Of a stretch of DNA of 35,027 nucleotides, positions 9,250 to 20,499 are shown in pieces. Source of the stretch: Pseudomonadota bacterium (GTDB taxonomy: Bacteria > Pseudomonadota > Gammaproteobacteria > Burkholderiales > Ferrovaceae); the NCBI GenBank assembly GCA_028873535.1, contig JAGWIJ010000022.1:1-35027 (forward strand). Direction: 5' to 3'. The notes beneath the pieces were generated by a model that did not search any database, was not told the DNA's origin, and was given only the letters and a program-made list of their open reading frames with translations. The position numbers and the translations under genes are program-made. Each line of letters begins with the position of its first letter. The stretch's first letter is position 1.

Positions 9250-9264
9250 GTTGCGGAGCCGCAA
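9250..9264 (-). promoter_or_regulatory. Shared element 2 upstream of porin (TTGCGG-N3-CCGCAA type)
   Basis: Read on the minus strand the sequence is TTGCGGCTCCGCAAC, an inverted repeat. A copy with two differences (TTGCGGCACCGCAGC) lies upstream of the transporter operon at 13564-13578, in the same orientation to its gene. The spacing to the start codon is 61 nt here and 60 nt there. It is either a second protein-binding site or part of the conserved promoter/leader. Confidence 0.6.
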
Positions 9265-9276
9265 CGGCATGCGGAA

Positions 9277-9292
9277 TACGTCAATTGGCGTA
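9277..9292. promoter_or_regulatory. Shared palindromic operator upstream of porin-amiE
   Basis: TACGTCAATTGGCGTA on the plus strand, a near-perfect 16-bp palindrome with one mismatch. It is nearly identical to the perfect palindrome at 13508-13523 before the transporter operon. On the gene strand the five bases after the site are also shared (TTCCG here, TTTCG there). It lies about 96 bp before the porin start. I infer that it is the binding site of the LuxR-type regulator encoded next door. Confidence 0.7.
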
Positions 9293-9314
9293 CGCCCGCC
9301 TCGCCGCTTCCCTT

Positions 9315-9972
9315 TCAGGGCGGCCGGCGCCCGGCTTTCTGGCGCGCCCACAATGAGGCAGCGGCCGATCGCGTCTCGACACCGAGCTTCAGGAAGATGT
9401 GTTCCAGATGTTTGGAAATGGTGCGCGGACTGGTGCTGAGGATCTGCCCGATGTCACGGTTGGTCTTGCCGCACGCCAGCCAGTCGAGCACCTCTTCCTC
9501 GCGCTGGGTGAGTTCGCCCAGTCGCGCATCGCGCGGTGCCCCAGCTGGCGGCGCCGCCGGATCACGCGGGCGCAGCGCCTCGCGCAGCGCGCGGCTGTTG
9601 CGCAGATGAGTCGCCACCCTCGCCAGCACCTCGTCTGCCACGATCGGCTTGGTCACGTAGTCGACGCCGCCCGCCTCGAACCCTAGGACCACGCTTCGGG
9701 TCTCGGTGAGTCCGGTCATGAAGATCACCGGCACATCCTTCCATTCGGGATGTGCCTTGATGCGCCGGCAGGTCTCGAACCCGTCGAGGCCGGGCATCAT
9801 CGCGTCGAGCAGGACGATGTCGGGGACCAGGTGTGCCATGCGTTCCAGCGCCGAGATGCCATCGTCTGCCACCAGCACCATGTAGCGTGCCACGTCGAGC
9901 GCCTCGCACAGCAGGGCCAGGTTGTCGGGGGCGTCGTCGACGATGAGCACGACGTCGGTCTGGGCCCGGGTC

Positions 9973-9986
<14 letters not shown>
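9315..9986 (-). CDS. LuxR/FixJ-type response regulator
   Basis: A two-component DNA-binding regulator. The 223-aa product has a receiver domain (about 10-130) with the acidic pair D17/D18, phosphoacceptor D61 (IVLLDAMMPGLDG), and the conserved T (MTGL) and K (TKPI). A linker of about 20 residues leads to a C-terminal LuxR helix-turn-helix (about 153-205: LTQREEEVLDWLACGKTNRDI, then SPRTISKHLEHIFLKLGV). I prefer ATG 9986 because GGAGG lies 6 nt upstream; ATG 9992 directly abuts that site. The start overlaps the 3' end of the kinase gene, so the two are translationally coupled and almost certainly partners. It probably acts at the palindromes at 9277 and 13508. Confidence 0.93.
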
Positions 9987-13395
<3,409 letters not shown>

Positions 13396-13425
13396 TCCCA
13401 GGGAAATGGATGCACGGCTGCCGAA

Positions 13426-13441
13426 TGCAAGAGCCGTGCCA
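13426..13441 (-). promoter_or_regulatory. Sigma-54 (RpoN) promoter of the permease-kinase gene
   Basis: On the minus strand the sequence is TGGCACG-GCTC-TTGCA, an exact match to the -24/-12 consensus TGGCACG-N4-TTGCW with the obligatory 10-nt gap between GG and GC. The transcript would start roughly 20 nt before the GTG at 13395. Sigma-54 promoters need an enhancer-binding activator; NtrC under nitrogen limitation is the obvious candidate for an amide-nitrogen system, but I see no clear NtrC box. Confidence 0.8.
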
Positions 13442-13463
13442 CCGCATCCGGGTCACGTACCCC

Positions 13464-13478
13464 TGATGCGGTGCATCA
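13464..13478. promoter_or_regulatory. 15-bp palindrome upstream of the sigma-54 promoter
   Basis: TGATGC-GGT-GCATCA is a perfect inverted repeat with 6-bp arms, about 30 bp upstream of the -24 element of the kinase promoter. It could bind a regulator of the kinase gene. It does not match the NtrC consensus. Confidence 0.4.
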
Positions 13479-13507
13479 AGCATGCCCAGCGCTGTAGCAA
13501 GTGTCGT

Positions 13508-13523
13508 TACGTCAATTGACGTA
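13508..13523. promoter_or_regulatory. Shared palindromic operator between kinase gene and transporter operon
   Basis: TACGTCAATTGACGTA, a perfect 16-bp palindrome in the divergent intergenic region. Its counterpart lies upstream of the porin at 9277-9292. It is about 123 bp before the binding-protein gene and about 75 bp upstream of the sigma-54 promoter of the kinase gene, so it could serve both directions. I infer that it is the target of the response regulator. Confidence 0.75.
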
Positions 13524-13563
13524 TTTCGGGGACACGTGGCCCGGCTTAGCTTGTGTTCCACGT

Positions 13564-13578
13564 TTGCGGCACCGCAGC
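13564..13578 (+). promoter_or_regulatory. Shared element 2 upstream of the transporter operon
   Basis: TTGCGGCACCGCAGC, matching 13 of 15 bases of the element before the porin gene (9250-9264) in the same orientation. It is followed by 60 nt before the ATG at 13639, versus 61 nt in the porin case. The near-equal distance suggests a role tied to the transcription start or leader rather than chance. Confidence 0.6.
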
Positions 13579-13638
13579 GACCGGGTGGTCAGCGGATGGC
13601 CGTCCAGGAACCCGGATCTTTCCAACAGGAGTACCACC

Positions 13639-14895
13639 ATGACGTCGATGTTCGCCGGTCCGCCCCGCATGTCCCCGCGTCGCCACCTGCTTTGTTCCTT
13701 CCTGTCCGCGCTGCTGCTGGCGTCTGCGCCGGCGCTCCACGCCGAGACACCCGCCACCGCCAAGGTCAACACCACCGGACTTGCCGTGGCCGACACCGAA
13801 GTCACGGTCGGCCAACTGCATTCCGCCACCGGCACCATGGCGATCTCGGAAACCGGCTCGATTCAGGCCGAGCAGTTGGCCATCGACCAGATCAATGCAG
13901 CCGGTGGCGTGCTTGGTCGCAAGATCAAGGTGATCAAGGAGGACGGTGCATCCGACTGGCCGACCTTCGCCGAAAAGGCCAAGAAGCTGCTGGTCAACGA
14001 CCATGTGGCCGCGGTGTTCGGCTGCTGGACCTCGGCCTCACGCAAGGCGGTGCTGCCGATCTTCGAGAAAGAGAACGGCATGCTCTACTACCCGACTTTC
14101 TACGAAGGCCTCGAGCAGTCGAAGAACGTCGTATACACAGGGCAGGAGGCCACCCAGCAGATCCTCTGGAGCCTGGACTGGGCCAAGAAGGAGAAGAAAG
14201 CCAAGAGTTTCTTCCTGGTCGGTTCGGACTACATCTGGCCGCGCACGTCGATGAAGATCGCACGCAAGCACATCGAGAACTTCCAGAAGGGCAAGGTGGT
14301 TGGCGAGGAGTACTACCCGCTCGGCAATACCAATTTCAATTCACTCATCAACAAGATCAAGATCGCCAAGCCTGACGTGATCTTCGCCGCAGTGGTGGGC
14401 GGTTCCAACGTTGCGTTCTACAAGCAACTGAAGGCAGCCGGCATCACCGCGGACAAGCAGATGTTGCTCACGCTGTCGGTCACCGAGGACGAGGCACTCG
14501 GCATCGGCGGCGAAAACCTGGCCGGATTCTTCTCGTCGATGAAGTACTTCGAGTCGCTCGACAACGACAACAACAAGAAATTTGTCACCGCCTTCAAGGC
14601 CAAGTACGGACCCAAGTCGGTGATCGGTGACGTCACGCAGGCGGCCTATCTCGGACCGTGGATCTGGAAGGCGGCCGTCGAGAAGGCCGGCAGCTTCGAC
14701 GTCGACAAAGTGGCAGCCGCCACGCCGGGCATCGAGGTCAAGATCGCCCCCGAAGGTTACGTCAAGGTGCACCAGAACCATCACCTGTGGAGCCGTGCGC
14801 GCATCGGAATGGCGCAGGCCGACGGACAGTTCAAGGTGGTGGCCGAGTCGCCGGAACTGATCGAACCCAACCCCTTCCCCAAGGGCTACCAGTAA
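13639..14895 (+). CDS. urtA: Urea/short-chain-amide ABC transporter, periplasmic binding protein
   Basis: Binds the solute in the periplasm and delivers it to the permeases encoded downstream. The 418-aa protein starts at ATG 13639 with AGGAG 7 nt upstream and has a signal peptide (SPRRHLLCSFLSALLLASAPALHA). The mature part is a type I periplasmic binding fold of the UrtA/FmdD/AmiC group: VGQLHSATGTMAISE near its start, then AIDQINAAGGVLGRKI, AAVFGCWTSASRKAVLP and YYPTFYEGLEQSKNVVYTG. The ligand could be urea, formamide or acetamide. I favour short amides because fmdA and amiE are the hydrolases nearby and no urease genes are seen. First gene of a seven-gene run; probably controlled by the palindrome at 13508. 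Confidence 0.92.
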   Translation: MTSMFAGPPRMSPRRHLLCSFLSALLLASAPALHAETPATAKVNTTGLAVADTEVTVGQLHSATGTMAISETGSIQAEQLAIDQINAAGGVLGRKIKVIKEDGASDWPTFAEKAKKLLVNDHVAAVFGCWTSASRKAVLPIFEKENGMLYYPTFYEGLEQSKNVVYTGQEATQQILWSLDWAKKEKKAKSFFLVGSDYIWPRTSMKIARKHIENFQKGKVVGEEYYPLGNTNFNSLINKIKIAKPDVIFAAVVGGSNVAFYKQLKAAGITADKQMLLTLSVTEDEALGIGGENLAGFFSSMKYFESLDNDNNKKFVTAFKAKYGPKSVIGDVTQAAYLGPWIWKAAVEKAGSFDVDKVAAATPGIEVKIAPEGYVKVHQNHHLWSRARIGMAQADGQFKVVAESPELIEPNPFPKGYQ

Positions 14896-15002
14896 GGCAC
14901 GGCCGGCCGCCCCAGGCCGGCACGACTTGCGCCTGCGGCGGCCGGTCCGCCGCAGGACCTCCCACGACGTCCCGTTCCAACCGTGACGAGAGGCCAGCTG
15001 AC

Positions 15003-15917
15003 ATGTCCCCTTCAGAACTCTTCAACATCGTTGCCATGCAGGGCTTCGCCGGCCTCAGCCTTTTCTCCGTGCTGCTGCTCATGGGCCTCGGGCTGGCGAT
15101 CATATTCGGCCAGATGGGCGTGATCAACATGGCCCATGGCGAGTTCATGACCATAGGTGCCTACACCATCTACCTTTGCTCGCATCTGGCCGAGACCTTT
15201 TCCCCCGGCCTGGTGCCCTACTATTTCCCACTGGCGATCCTGCTCGCCTTCGTGGCCGCCTTCGCCTTCGGCTGGCTGGCCGAATGGCTGCTGATCCGCC
15301 ACCTGTACAAACGGCCCCTGGATACCCTGCTGGCCACCTGGGGCCTCAGTCTGGGCATGCAGCAGGGCTTCCGATCCACCTTTGGCCCCAAGGAAGTCAG
15401 TCCGACCCTGCCGGACTGGCTGCTGGGCAGCTGGTCTCCGACTGACGGGCTCGACATCCCGATCAACGGCCTGTTCGTGATGGTCATCACACTGGCCGTG
15501 TGTGCCCTGGTGTTCCTGGCGATGTTCCGTTCGCGCTGGGGGCTGCGCGTCCGGGCCACGGTGGCTAACCGGGCGATGGCCAATGCCACCGGCATCGACA
15601 CCCGGCGCACCGACCGCCTGACCTATGCCATCGGCTGCGGCATCGCCGGCATCGCCGGGGCCGCTTTCACGACCATCGGCTCGACCGGACCGACCAGCGG
15701 TTCGCTGTACATCGTCGATGCCTTCCTGGTAGTCACCTTCGGCGGCGCCGCCAGCCTGCTGGGAACCATCGCCTCCGCCTTCAGCATCGCGCAGGTGCAG
15801 TCGATCTCGGAGTTCTTCCTGACCGGATCGATGGCCAAGGTGCTGACCTTGTCCATGATCCTGGTGATTCTGATGATGCGGCCGCAGGGCCTGTTTGCCA
15901 GCAAGGTGCGGCGATGA
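15003..15917 (+). CDS. urtB: ABC transporter permease, UrtB/LivH family
   Basis: Inner-membrane permease subunit, 304 aa, with about eight hydrophobic segments. Characteristic LivH/UrtB elements are visible: FGQMGVINMAHGEFMTIGAY (about 35-54), RVRATVANRAMANATGIDT in the cytoplasmic coupling region and DAFLVVTFGGAASLLGT. It ends LILMMRPQGLFA-like (ILMMRPQGLFASKVRR). The start ATG 15003 is preceded by a GAGAGG about 9 nt upstream. There is a spacer of about 107 nt after the binding-protein gene. The stop overlaps the start of the next permease (ATGA at 15914-15917). It forms a heterodimer with UrtC, by family knowledge. Confidence 0.92.
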   Translation: MSPSELFNIVAMQGFAGLSLFSVLLLMGLGLAIIFGQMGVINMAHGEFMTIGAYTIYLCSHLAETFSPGLVPYYFPLAILLAFVAAFAFGWLAEWLLIRHLYKRPLDTLLATWGLSLGMQQGFRSTFGPKEVSPTLPDWLLGSWSPTDGLDIPINGLFVMVITLAVCALVFLAMFRSRWGLRVRATVANRAMANATGIDTRRTDRLTYAIGCGIAGIAGAAFTTIGSTGPTSGSLYIVDAFLVVTFGGAASLLGTIASAFSIAQVQSISEFFLTGSMAKVLTLSMILVILMMRPQGLFASKVRR

Positions 15918-17095
15918 CTTCGCCCGAACCCCATTCCCATCCCAGCCGAGCGAGAACCCTCATGAATGCCTGCTTCGAGCGCGCCTTCGCCAGCCGTCAC
16001 ACCGCCCTGATCCTGCTGATGGTGCTGCTGGCGGTGGTACTGCCGGCCAGTCTGGACATCTTCCGCCTCAACCTGGTCGGCAAGTACCTGTCCTACGCCT
16101 TCGTCGCGGTGGGCCTGGTCATGCTGTGGGGCTACGGCGGCATCCTCAGCCTCGGGCAGGGCGTCTATTTCGGTCTGGGCGGCTACTGCATGGCGATGTT
16201 CCTCAAGCTTGAGGCTTCCGATCCGGTCAGCACCAGGATCCAGTCCACGCCGGGCATTCCCGATTTCATGGACTGGAACCAGCTGACTGAACTGCCCCTG
16301 CTGTGGAAGCCCTTCCGTCATCTGCCGCTGGCCATGCTGGCGGTGATCCTGGTGCCGGCGCTGCTGGCTTTCGTCCTCGGGGTGGCGATGTTCAAGCGCC
16401 GCGTGAGCGGCGTCTATTTCGCCATCATGACCCAGGCGGTGGCGCTGATCCTGTCGGTGCTCATCATCGGACAGCAAGGCTATACCGGCGGTGTCAACGG
16501 CATCACCGACCTCAAGACCCTGCTTGGCTGGGACATCCGCAGCGACAGCGCCCACTACATCCTCTATTTCACCACGGTGCTCCTGCTCGGACTGGTCATC
16601 CACGCCTGCCAGTGGGTGCAGCAGAGCAAGCTGGGCACCCTGCTGCTCGCCATGCGCGACAAGGAGGACCGGGTGCGCTTCTCCGGCTACGACGTGGCCT
16701 CGTTCCGGACCTTCGTGTTCTGCCTGGCGGCGATCCTGGCCGCACTTGGCGGGGCGATGTTCACCTTGCAGGTCGGCTTCATGTCGCCGAGTTTCGTGGG
16801 CATCGTGCCTTCGATCGAGCTGGTCATCTTCACGGCTGTCGGCGGGCGCATGTCGCTGGTCGGCGCCGTCTACGGGACGTTGCTGGTGAACCTGGGCAAG
16901 ACCTATTTCTCCGAGAGCTTTCCCGACCTGTGGCTGTTCCTGATGGCGGCCCTGTTCATCGGTGTCGTGATGGCCTTCCCGGATGGTCTGGCAGGCATCT
17001 ACGCGACCAGCGTCCGGCCGTGGCTGCTGCGGCGCCGGACGGCAGCGCTGGTGGCGGCGCCGGTGCCGCAGGACGGCAACCCGGCAAGTCCCTGA
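15914..17095 (+). CDS. urtC: ABC transporter permease, UrtC/LivM family
   Basis: Second inner-membrane permease, 393 aa from the ATG that overlaps the urtB stop. A shorter start at ATG 15962 (MNACFERAF) is possible and gives a more usual N-terminus. Typical LivM/UrtC features: LMLWGYGGILSLGQGVYFGLGGY, GVYFAIMTQAVALILS, GQQGYTGGVNGI, the coupling segment RDKEDRVRFSGYDVASFR, and VFTAVGG-like IFTAVGGRMSLVGAVYGT. About nine or ten membrane segments are visible, ending in a basic cytoplasmic tail (RPWLLRRRT). Confidence 0.92.
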   Translation: MTSPEPHSHPSRARTLMNACFERAFASRHTALILLMVLLAVVLPASLDIFRLNLVGKYLSYAFVAVGLVMLWGYGGILSLGQGVYFGLGGYCMAMFLKLEASDPVSTRIQSTPGIPDFMDWNQLTELPLLWKPFRHLPLAMLAVILVPALLAFVLGVAMFKRRVSGVYFAIMTQAVALILSVLIIGQQGYTGGVNGITDLKTLLGWDIRSDSAHYILYFTTVLLLGLVIHACQWVQQSKLGTLLLAMRDKEDRVRFSGYDVASFRTFVFCLAAILAALGGAMFTLQVGFMSPSFVGIVPSIELVIFTAVGGRMSLVGAVYGTLLVNLGKTYFSESFPDLWLFLMAALFIGVVMAFPDGLAGIYATSVRPWLLRRRTAALVAAPVPQDGNPASP

Positions 17096-17130
17096 GCGCG
17101 CCCTCCTTCCACACCATTCGAGGTCCAGAC

Positions 17131-17874
17131 ATGAGCAATACCGACTACCTGTTGGCCGTGGAGGACATCACGGTCTCGTTCGACGGCTTCAAGGCCATCG
17201 AGGGGCTCAACCTGTATGTCGACCAGGGCGAACTGCGCGTGATCATCGGTCCGAACGGGGCCGGCAAGACCACGCTGCTCGACCTGATCTGCGGCAAGAC
17301 GCGCGCCAGCGCGGGCACCATCAGGTTCAAGAACCAGGAAATGACCCGCATGGCCGAGCACGACATCGTGCGTGCCGGTATCGGCCGCAAGTTCCAGACC
17401 CCGTCGATCTACGAGAACCTCAGCGTGTTCAAGAACCTTGAGGTGTCGTTCCCGCGTGGCCGCAGCGTGCTGGGGGCGCTCGCCTTCCGTTGCACCGATG
17501 AAGTGCGCGAGCGCGTGCGTGCGGTGGCCGACGAAATCGGTCTCACCGGCTCGCTGGAGCTCGGGGCCGGGCTGCTGAGCCACGGCCAGAAGCAGTGGCT
17601 GGAGATCGGCATGCTGCTGATGCAGGACCCTGAGCTGTTGATGCTCGACGAGCCGATCGCCGGGATGAGTGCGCGCGAACGCGAACTCACTGCCGAACTG
17701 CTCGCCCGGATCTGCCGCAACCGCGCCATGATCGTGATCGAGCACGACATGGATTTCGTCGCGAGGATCGCGCACAAGGTGACGGTCATGCACCAGGGCA
17801 AGATCCTGGCCGAAGGCCCGATGGATGCCGTCAAGGCCGATCCGCGTGTCATCGACGTTTACCTGGGACATTGA
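17131..17874 (+). CDS. urtD: ABC transporter ATPase, UrtD/LivG type
   Basis: Cytoplasmic ATPase that powers the importer; 247 aa. Walker A GPNGAGKTT is at 40-48. The signature is LSHGQ (149-153) in LSHGQKQWLEIGMLL, the variant characteristic of UrtD. Walker B is LLMLDEP (D173, E174) and the switch His is in VIEHDMDFV. ATG 17131 has GAGG 8 nt upstream. It follows urtC by about 35 nt and precedes urtE by 26 nt, so the five transporter genes form one operon. Confidence 0.95.
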   Translation: MSNTDYLLAVEDITVSFDGFKAIEGLNLYVDQGELRVIIGPNGAGKTTLLDLICGKTRASAGTIRFKNQEMTRMAEHDIVRAGIGRKFQTPSIYENLSVFKNLEVSFPRGRSVLGALAFRCTDEVRERVRAVADEIGLTGSLELGAGLLSHGQKQWLEIGMLLMQDPELLMLDEPIAGMSARERELTAELLARICRNRAMIVIEHDMDFVARIAHKVTVMHQGKILAEGPMDAVKADPRVIDVYLGH

Positions 17875-17900
17875 CGCGCAGCCGCGCAGAGGACAAGCAC

Positions 17901-18590
17901 ATGCTTCAAGTCGAAGACCTGGTCGTCAGCTACGGGCAGAGCGAGGCGCTACACGGCATCTCGTTCGCGGCGGCCCCCAGGGAAACCCTGGCCATCATGG
18001 GCCGCAACGGCATGGGCAAGACTACGCTGTTCAAGTCGCTGATCGGGATGCTGCCGATCCGTGGCGGCAAGGTCAGCATCGGCGGCGACGAGGTGACGAC
18101 TGACGAGAGCTACCGACGCGTCGCTAAAGGCCTGGCCTATGTACCTCAGGGGCGCATGATCTTTTCCAGCCTGACCGTCGAGGAGAACATCCAGACCGGG
18201 CTCGAGACGGCGCCGGACAAGCGGATTCCCGACGACATCTATGCCCTGTTCCCGGTGCTGTTCGACATGCGCCGGCGCAAGGGCGGCAATCTCTCCGGCG
18301 GCCAGCAGCAGCAGCTCGCGATCGCCCGTGCCCTGGTTTCCAATCCCAGGGTGTTGCTGCTCGACGAACCCACCGAGGGCATCCAGCCCTCGATCATCAA
18401 GGACATCGCGCGCGCACTGATCGAGATCCGCAAGCTGCGCGAGATCACCATCGTGGTGTCCGAGCAGGTGCTGAGCTTCGCGCTCGAGGTCGCCGATCGG
18501 CTGCTGGTCATCGAGGGCGGCCGCCTGGTGCACGAAAGCCTGCGCGCCGACACAGATACCGCGCGCATCAAGGAGTTTCTGTCGGTCTAG
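17901..18590 (+). CDS. urtE: ABC transporter ATPase, UrtE/LivF type
   Basis: Second ATPase subunit, 229 aa from ATG 17901 (GAGG 8 nt upstream; the frame is open 10 codons further but without a ribosome site). Walker A GRNGMGKTT at 34-42, signature LSGGQQQQ from 131, Walker B VLLLDEPTEGIQPS (D155, E156). The phrase EGIQPSI is typical of UrtE/LivF. It pairs with UrtD under the two permeases. About 86 nt separate it from fmdA. Confidence 0.95.
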   Translation: MLQVEDLVVSYGQSEALHGISFAAAPRETLAIMGRNGMGKTTLFKSLIGMLPIRGGKVSIGGDEVTTDESYRRVAKGLAYVPQGRMIFSSLTVEENIQTGLETAPDKRIPDDIYALFPVLFDMRRRKGGNLSGGQQQQLAIARALVSNPRVLLLDEPTEGIQPSIIKDIARALIEIRKLREITIVVSEQVLSFALEVADRLLVIEGGRLVHESLRADTDTARIKEFLSV

Positions 18591-18676
18591 CGCATCCTGG
18601 CCGCATCGCCGGCCGGGGCGCGCCAAGCCTCGACACCATCATCATCCGTTCCGCCTCCCTTACAAGGACACCTGCC

Positions 18677-19909
18677 ATGACTGACACGCTGATCAAGGTT
18701 GATCTGAAGCAATCCCCGTACGAGAACGACATGGTCCACAACCGCTGGCACCCGGACATCCCGATGGTGGCATGGGTGAAGCCGGGCGACGACTTCCGCA
18801 TCGAGACCTACGATTGGACCGGCGGCTACATCAAGAACGACGACTCGGCCGACGACGTGCGCGATGTCGACCTTTCAACAGTCCATTTCCTGTCCGGTCC
18901 CATTGGTGTCGAGGGCTGCGAGCCCGGCGACCTGCTGGTGGTCGATCTGCTCGACATCGGCGCCAAGGACGACAGCCTTTGGGGCTTCAACGGCTTCTTC
19001 TCGAAGAAAAACGGCGGCGGCTTCCTGACCGAGCACTTTCCCAGTGCGCAGAAATCGATCTGGGACTTCAGCGGCATGTTCACGCAGTCGCGCCACATCC
19101 CTGGTGTCAAGTACGCCGGCCTGATCCATCCCGGCCTGATCGGCTGCCTGCCCGATCCCAATCTGCTGGAAACCTGGAACACGCGCGAAGTCGAGTTCAT
19201 CGCGACCGATCCTGCCCGCGTGCCGCCGCTTGCCAACGCACCTTTCGCGCCGACCGCGCACATGGGTCGCCTCAAGGGCGAGGCGCGCGACAAGGCCGCT
19301 GCCGAAGGGGCCCGCACCGTGCCGCCGCGCGAGCACGGCGGCAACTGCGACATCAAGGACCTGTCGCGCGGCGCCCGCGTGTACTTCCCGGTCTATGTCA
19401 AGGGCGGCGGGCTGTCGATGGGCGACCTGCACTTCAGCCAGGGTGACGGCGAGATCACCTTCTGCGGCGCCATCGAGATGGCCGGTTGGCTGCACATCAA
19501 GGTGGACGTGATCAAGGGCGGCATGGCCAAGTACGGCGTGAAGAACCCGATTTTCAAACCCAGCCCGATCACGCCGAACTACAAGGATTACCTGATTTTC
19601 GAAGGAATTTCCGTCGACGAGCAGGGCCGCCAGCACTACCTCGACGTGCACATTGCCTACCGCCAGGCCTGCCTGAATGCCATTGAGTACCTGAAGAAGT
19701 TCGGCTATTCCGGTGCCCAGGCCTACTCGATCCTGGGTACGGCGCCGACGCAAGGTCACATCAGCGGCGTGGTCGACATCCCGAACGCCTGTGCCACGCT
19801 ATGGCTGCCCACCGAGATCTTCGATTTCGACGTGATGCCGTCGGCTGCCGGACCGATCCGCCATATCGACGGCACGATCGACATGCCGATCTCGCTCGAC
19901 AAGCCCTGA
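18677..19909 (+). CDS. fmdA: Formamidase
   Basis: Hydrolyses formamide to formate and ammonia in the cytoplasm. The 410-aa protein matches the FmdA/AmdA family (about 405 aa in Methylophilus) from its first residues: MTDTLIKVDLKQSPYENDM and HNRWHPDIPMVAWVKPGD. Other family landmarks are VHFLSGPIGVEGCEPGDLLVV, PREHGGNCDIKDL, GGGLSMGDLHFSQGDGEI and LGTAPTQGHISGVVDIPNAC. AAGGAC lies about 8 nt before the ATG. It sits at the end of the transporter operon, so imported amide is delivered to the enzyme; the same order is known from the methylotroph fmd cluster. It is unrelated in fold to AmiE, so the cluster holds two independent amidases. Confidence 0.97.
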   Translation: MTDTLIKVDLKQSPYENDMVHNRWHPDIPMVAWVKPGDDFRIETYDWTGGYIKNDDSADDVRDVDLSTVHFLSGPIGVEGCEPGDLLVVDLLDIGAKDDSLWGFNGFFSKKNGGGFLTEHFPSAQKSIWDFSGMFTQSRHIPGVKYAGLIHPGLIGCLPDPNLLETWNTREVEFIATDPARVPPLANAPFAPTAHMGRLKGEARDKAAAEGARTVPPREHGGNCDIKDLSRGARVYFPVYVKGGGLSMGDLHFSQGDGEITFCGAIEMAGWLHIKVDVIKGGMAKYGVKNPIFKPSPITPNYKDYLIFEGISVDEQGRQHYLDVHIAYRQACLNAIEYLKKFGYSGAQAYSILGTAPTQGHISGVVDIPNACATLWLPTEIFDFDVMPSAAGPIRHIDGTIDMPISLDKP

Positions 19910-19920
19910 GCGAGACCACC

Positions 19921-20241
19921 ATGCCCATCTACGACTACTGTTGCCCGGACTGCGGTCCGTTCACGGCGTTGCGGGCGGTGGCGCAGCGCGACGCGGATGC
20001 CGCCTGTCCCGTCTGCGGCGCCGGCGCAGAGCGGACTCTGCTGGCGGCGCCGGCGCTACCGCTGTTGTCAGATACCCTGCGCCGTGCCCATGCCACCAAC
20101 GAGCGCAGCAGCCACGAGCCGGGAACATCGAGGACCCATCGCCACGGTCCCGGCTGTGGCTGCTCGGCCAAGCCGGGCCGCGAGTCGGCGCCGCAACTGA
20201 AGTCGTTCGCTGCCAAGCGCCCCTGGATGATCAGCCACTGA
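19921..20241 (+). CDS. fmdB: FmdB-type zinc-ribbon protein
   Basis: A 106-aa small protein starting MPIYDYCCPDCGPFTALRA, the classic FmdB N-terminus, with two Cys pairs (C8/C11 and C29/C32, CPVCG) forming a predicted zinc ribbon. The C-terminus has a further GCGC and ends PWMISH. It begins 11 nt after the fmdA stop and is surely co-transcribed. FmdB was proposed to regulate formamidase expression in Methylophilus, but its biochemical role is not settled; a part in enzyme maturation or metal supply is also possible. Confidence 0.93.
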   Translation: MPIYDYCCPDCGPFTALRAVAQRDADAACPVCGAGAERTLLAAPALPLLSDTLRRAHATNERSSHEPGTSRTHRHGPGCGCSAKPGRESAPQLKSFAAKRPWMISH

Positions 20242-20245
20242 GCCC

Positions 20246-20265
20246 CGGCCCGCTCACGCGGGCCG
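20246..20265 (+). terminator. Hairpin after fmdB, possible operon end
   Basis: CGGCCCGC-TCAC-GCGGGCCG forms a perfect 8-bp GC stem 5 nt after the fmdB stop codon. No T-run follows, so it may be a weak or Rho-assisted terminator or an mRNA-stabilising end. The rest of the gap to 20499 holds no gene I can support. Confidence 0.45.
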
Positions 20266-20499
20266 CCAGTACCTGAACGTGAGCTGCGCCTTGCGTTCGC
20301 CCTTTCACTCGTTGACCGCCATCTGTTGCAGGTCCTCGGGCGACAGCAGGGTGGTGGCGGCGGCCTCGTTTGTGGGAAAATGCCACACAGGTCGTCAACG
20401 TTGGGGCCGGCTCCGGCGTTGTTGCCTGGTGATTGCGCCCCGCCCCTCGGGTGCGCGGACGGCCTTCCTGACCGAAGCCGATGTTCCCGGAGAGACCCC

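Noticed and set aside
13536-13551. A sigma-54-like site (TGGCCCGGCTTAGCTT) facing the transporter operon
   Set aside because: The spacing between GG and GC is 9 nt instead of the required 10, and the -12 box does not read TTGC.
20309-20388. A short minus-strand frame (GTG start, ending LLSPEDLQQMAVNE) in the gap after fmdB
   Set aside because: It reads protein-like but has only about 26 codons, no ribosome site and no neighbour on that strand.
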